From NCBI RefSeq assembly GCF_004799285.1, contig NZ_SSND01000002.1, forward strand, positions 310,001 to 374,000: a DNA stretch of 64,000 bases, given 5' to 3'. This document shows, piece after piece, positions 61,318 to 64,000 of the stretch. A program made the translations under genes and the position numbers. Source of the stretch: Aliigemmobacter aestuarii. GTDB lineage: Bacteria > Pseudomonadota > Alphaproteobacteria > Rhodobacterales > Rhodobacteraceae. The notes under the pieces are model-generated. The model made no database searches and had not been told where the DNA came from. It was given only the letters and a program-made list of their open reading frames with translations. Numbering within the stretch: the stretch's first letter is position 1; the number at the start of each line of letters is the position of its first letter.

Positions 61318-62333
61318 AACTTACCGGCGCCGCGGCAACGTCCTATTTCGCCAAGCCCGATCCGAACGCCGCGGGCCTTCTGATCTTTGGCGCCGATGCG
61401 ATGCGCATCGCCTTGCGCCGGCAAGAGGTGATCGCCGCCCTGATCGGACCCGAGGGCGAGGCCGAGATGCGGCTCGCGCGCCTGCCCGCCGCCGATGTGC
61501 GCAAGGATCCGGCGGCACTTCTGGATGCGGTCAAGGCGCAGGGGTTCTTCCCTGGTCCGCGTGTGGCCTTCCTTGAGGATGCAACCGACGCCATGACGCC
61601 CGTCGTGACCGAGGCGCTGAAGGCCTGGAAACCCGGCGATGCGCAGATCGTCGTCACGGCAAGCGGCCTGACCACGAAATCGAACATGGTCAAGCTGTTC
61701 GAAGCCCACCCCACCGCACGCTGCATCGGCATCTACGACGACCCGCCAAGCCGCGAGGAAATCGAGGCGACGCTGGCGAAATCCGGCCTGACCAACATCG
61801 ACCGCGCCGCGATGACCGATCTTCTTGCGCTGGCCAAGGAACTGGACCCAGGCGATTTTCGCCAGACCGTGGAAAAGATCGCGCTTTACAAATGGGGCGA
61901 CCCTTCGCCCCTGACGCCCGCTGACGTGGCCGCGATGGCACCCGCCACGATCGAGGCCGAGGTCGATGACATCCTGCATGCCGTGGCCGAGGGGCGCGGC
62001 GCCGAGGTCGGGCCGATCCTCAGGCGGCTGGAAGGCCAGGGCGTCAACCCGGTGACGCTGTGCATCGGGGCGATGCGCCATTTCCGCACCCTGCATGTTG
62101 CGGCCTGCGATCCGGGCGGACCGGCACAGGGCGTGGCCCGGATGCGCCCGCCCGTGTTCGGCCCGCGCCGCGACCGGATGATCCGTCAGGCGCAGGGCTG
62201 GGGCCTTGCGCGGCTGGAAGAGGCGCTGTCGATCCTTGTCGAAACCGATCTGACGCTGCGATCCTCGTCGCGGGCGCCCGCGATGGCGGTGATGGAACGC
62301 AGCTTGATCCGCCTTGCGATGATGCGCCGATGA
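61314..62333 (+). CDS. holA: DNA polymerase III subunit delta
   Basis: The clamp-loader delta subunit that opens the beta clamp. The 339-residue protein has FAKPDPNAAGLLIFGADAMRIALRRQEV near the start, FFPGPRVAFLEDATDAMTPVV, the lid LTPADVAAMAPATIEAEVDDILHAVAEG and a C-terminal domain with QGVNPVTLCIGAMRHFRTLH and MERSLIRLAMMRR. Starts at the ATGA overlap with lptE. lptE-holA adjacency is widespread in proteobacteria. Confidence 0.93.
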   Translation: MKLTGAAATSYFAKPDPNAAGLLIFGADAMRIALRRQEVIAALIGPEGEAEMRLARLPAADVRKDPAALLDAVKAQGFFPGPRVAFLEDATDAMTPVVTEALKAWKPGDAQIVVTASGLTTKSNMVKLFEAHPTARCIGIYDDPPSREEIEATLAKSGLTNIDRAAMTDLLALAKELDPGDFRQTVEKIALYKWGDPSPLTPADVAAMAPATIEAEVDDILHAVAEGRGAEVGPILRRLEGQGVNPVTLCIGAMRHFRTLHVAACDPGGPAQGVARMRPPVFGPRRDRMIRQAQGWGLARLEEALSILVETDLTLRSSSRAPAMAVMERSLIRLAMMRR

Positions 62334-63418
62334 GGCTGCCGCTGCGAGTCCTGCGGGGCCTTGGCCCTGCGATGGGTCGCCCCCGCCTGCGCGAGATGAT
62401 GCGCGCTTCGGCCGGGGCGGCGGCGGGGCTGCTGGCCTGCCTGGCGCTGGCCCATCTGTTGACCCCGGTCGATACGGCGATATCCCCGGCGGCGCTTCTT
62501 TTCGCGCCGCTCGGGGCGACGGCCTTCCTTGTGTTCGCGGTGCCAAACAGCCCGCTGTCGCAGCCGTGGTCGGCCATCGTCGGCAACACCGCTTCGGCCC
62601 TCATCGCGCTGACGGTGATCCGGGTGGTCGGCAACCCTGCGCTGTCGGCGGCGCTGTCGGTCGGGGGCGGGATCCTTGCGATGATGTCCCTGCGGGCGAT
62701 CCACCCGCCTGCCGCCGCGGTGGCCTTGCTGATCTCGCTGAACGCGGGGGCGCTGCGCGATACCGGCTATGCCTTTGCCTGGCGCCCGGTAATGCTGGAT
62801 ACCACGCTTCTGGTTGCCTTCGCGGTGCTGTGGAACCGGGCCACGGGCCGCATCTATCCCTTTCGCCAACCACCGACCGAGGCAGAACGCGCCAGCGCGC
62901 CCGACCGGCGTCTTGGGCTTTCGGCAGATGACCTGGCCGCCATCCTGCAACGGATGCACCTTGGCGCGAACATCGGCCCCGAGGATCTGGCGCGCGTGAT
63001 CGGCGCAGCCCAGGCCGAAACGACGGCCCGACATCTGGGCGGCATCACCTGCGGCGAGATCATGTCGCGCAACGTCTTTGCCGTTCGGCCAAGCGCCACG
63101 CTGGACGAAATCGGCGCGATGTTCCGCAGCCATCCCGTCAAGGCGCTGCCCGTGACCGATGCAGCAGGCCATCTGTGCGGCACGGTGAACCAGTCGCGCT
63201 ATATCAAGGCGTTGACCGATGCCCCGGACGCGACCGCCGAAAGGATCATGCGCCGCGACATGGCCACCGTGGCACCGGACGATCCTCTGGCGCCGCTGAT
63301 CGCGATCCTTGCGGCGGGCGGGCAGGCCAACGTGCCTGTGACCGAGGATGGGAAACTGGTGGGCGTGATCACCCGGACGGATCTGATCGCGGCCCTCGCG
63401 GCAGAGTTCGGCCATTGA
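62330..63418 (+). CDS. HPP family membrane protein with CBS domains
   Basis: A 362-residue protein. Four hydrophobic segments occupy about 30-170 (AGAAAGLLACLALAHLL; LLFAPLGATAFLVFAVP; GGGILAMMSLRAIHPPAAAVALLISL; LDTTLLVAFAVLW) with the HPP motif IHPPAAA. Two CBS domains follow at about 240-360 (GEIMSRNVFAVRPSATLDEIGAMF; IMRRDMATVAPDDPLAPLIAIL; VPVTEDGKLVGVITRTDLIAAL). HPP proteins with CBS domains have been linked to nitrite transport in chloroplasts and cyanobacteria; here the substrate is unknown. Start overlaps holA (ATGA). Confidence 0.85.
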   Translation: MRLPLRVLRGLGPAMGRPRLREMMRASAGAAAGLLACLALAHLLTPVDTAISPAALLFAPLGATAFLVFAVPNSPLSQPWSAIVGNTASALIALTVIRVVGNPALSAALSVGGGILAMMSLRAIHPPAAAVALLISLNAGALRDTGYAFAWRPVMLDTTLLVAFAVLWNRATGRIYPFRQPPTEAERASAPDRRLGLSADDLAAILQRMHLGANIGPEDLARVIGAAQAETTARHLGGITCGEIMSRNVFAVRPSATLDEIGAMFRSHPVKALPVTDAAGHLCGTVNQSRYIKALTDAPDATAERIMRRDMATVAPDDPLAPLIAILAAGGQANVPVTEDGKLVGVITRTDLIAALAAEFGH

Positions 63419-64000
63419 CCAGCGCCGCGGCGTGGCGTCCGGCCCAGAGGCCGGTAGCCATGCAGCCCGTCAGCAGGTAGCCACCAGTCGGCGCCTCCCA
63501 GTCCAGCATCTCGCCCGCGGCAAAGACACCGGGCAGCGCCCGCAGTTCCAGCCCGCCGGTCAGTGCTTCGGCCATGATGCCGCCTGCGGTCGAAATCGCC
63601 TCGTCCATCGGGCGGGGGCCGGCGTGCCGGACGGGCAGCGCCTTCACTGCCTGCCCAAGCGGCAGATCGCGCCCCCATTCCATGACCAGCGCCGCCGCGG
63701 CCGGTGACAGGCCCAGCTTTCGCAGCCGGTTCGGCAGGCTTTCCCCCGGTTTCAACCGGGCGATCCGGTCGGCCAGCGCCCGGGGCGTGACATCGGGCAC
63801 AAGATCCAGCGTCAGGGATGCGCCATCCCGCACCGCGCGCGATACCGCATAGATCCCGCCACCCTCGATCCCGCGGGCCGAGATCACGAATTCGCCCCTT
63901 TCCACCTGATCGCCGACAATCAGGGCTGCACCCTTTACCGGCTGGCCGAAATGGCGGGCCATGTGCGGCGACCAATCCACCGCGAATCCCATGTTGGCGG
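63369..64000 (-). CDS. HI0933/TIGR03862-type NAD(P)/FAD flavoprotein (partial, 5' end off window)
   Basis: The C-terminal about 210 residues of a flavoprotein of the YhiN/BaiN-like group: MGFAVDWSPHMARHFGQPVKGAAL, GEFVISARGIEGGGIYAVS, RALPGVFAAGEMLDWEAPTGGYLLTGCMATGLWAGRHAA. The last contains the FAD-binding aGEmlDWeaPtGGYLL motif typical of this family. The gene continues past base 64000. Its 3' end overlaps the convergent HPP/CBS gene by 50 bases, and the overlap encodes a Pro/Arg-rich tail. Confidence 0.88.
   Translation of the reverse strand, partial: ANMGFAVDWSPHMARHFGQPVKGAALIVGDQVERGEFVISARGIEGGGIYAVSRAVRDGASLTLDLVPDVTPRALADRIARLKPGESLPNRLRKLGLSPAAAALVMEWGRDLPLGQAVKALPVRHAGPRPMDEAISTAGGIMAEALTGGLELRALPGVFAAGEMLDWEAPTGGYLLTGCMATGLWAGRHAAALVNGRTLPRGPRSDPSG

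Noticed and set aside
1-64000. tRNA, rRNA, CRISPR arrays, insertion sequences, integrases, prophage
   Set aside because: Scanned intergenic regions and translations; no cloverleaf, spacer-repeat array, transposase or integrase motif was seen.

Overview
The window is about 64 kb of GC-rich bacterial chromosome. Gene content and protein flavour point to an alphaproteobacterium of the Rhodobacteraceae (Rhodobacter/Gemmobacter/Tabrizicola-like; genus not resolvable by eye). Evidence includes a DUF6525 gene, a DUF3576 lipoprotein, a Porin_4-type porin, a CenR-like regulator, rpsO-pnp order, many GFA/VOC/LysE accessory genes, and intergenic palindromes of a type I remember from this family. No rRNA, tRNA, CRISPR array, insertion sequence or phage gene was seen. 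Most of the DNA is ordinary core genome with accessory islets.

Layout. 1-3450: dapB (cut by the left edge), rbfA, a secreted phosphodiester-glycosidase-family protein, truB and a DUF1643 gene. 3464-7937: two RTX (Ca-binding repeat) proteins flank a fluoroacetate-dehalogenase-type hydrolase. 8239-10911: rpsO and pnp, each with a clear intrinsic terminator. 11006-12578: a Zur-type operator, a COG0523 metal-chaperone GTPase and DUF6525. 12592-15815: dadA with its own promoter/operator region, then epmA and efp back to back. 15902-16425: a decayed manC remnant. 16640-20438: a signalling cluster made of a LuxR-type response regulator, an exported sulfite-oxidase-fold protein without any cysteine, and a hybrid histidine kinase whose Hpt domain is cut by an in-frame stop. 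20908-23232: peroxiredoxin and a GT92-FkbM pair. 23373-28250: aldehyde dehydrogenase, an OYE-type Fe-S flavoenzyme and a fatty-acid desaturase.

28283-36264: RluA-type synthase, homocysteine methyltransferase, VOC, tandem GFA, LysE, fRMsr, thiolase, a STAS/ATPase partner-switch pair and a gamma-glutamyltransferase. 36286-42631: hspQ, an SLT lipoprotein, lolA, ftsK and an aminotransferase. 42787-48135: amidase, ubiH-type hydroxylase, then a minus-strand run xthA, cnoX, LON-domain gene, Trm112. 48288-49741: a small exported protein, two tandem small-RNA-like units, and a CenR-like regulator. 49908-53446: ribA, a YkuD gene and an amylosucrase behind a LacI-type operator. 53453-57296: yggS, a TPR-sulfotransferase and a porin. 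57638-63418: DUF3576 lipoprotein, then the tightly overlapping operon leuS-lptE-holA-HPP/CBS. A flavoprotein gene runs off the right edge.

The most unusual items are the cysteine-less SUOX-fold signalling cluster with its truncated phosphorelay kinase (16640-20438), the duplicated CCUCCC/terminator RNA units (48752-48980), the amylosucrase with a perfect LacI-like operator but no local regulator or transporter, and the dehalogenase with Glu at the position usually held by the catalytic Asp acid. Functions come from motif reading and family knowledge; no database search was run.
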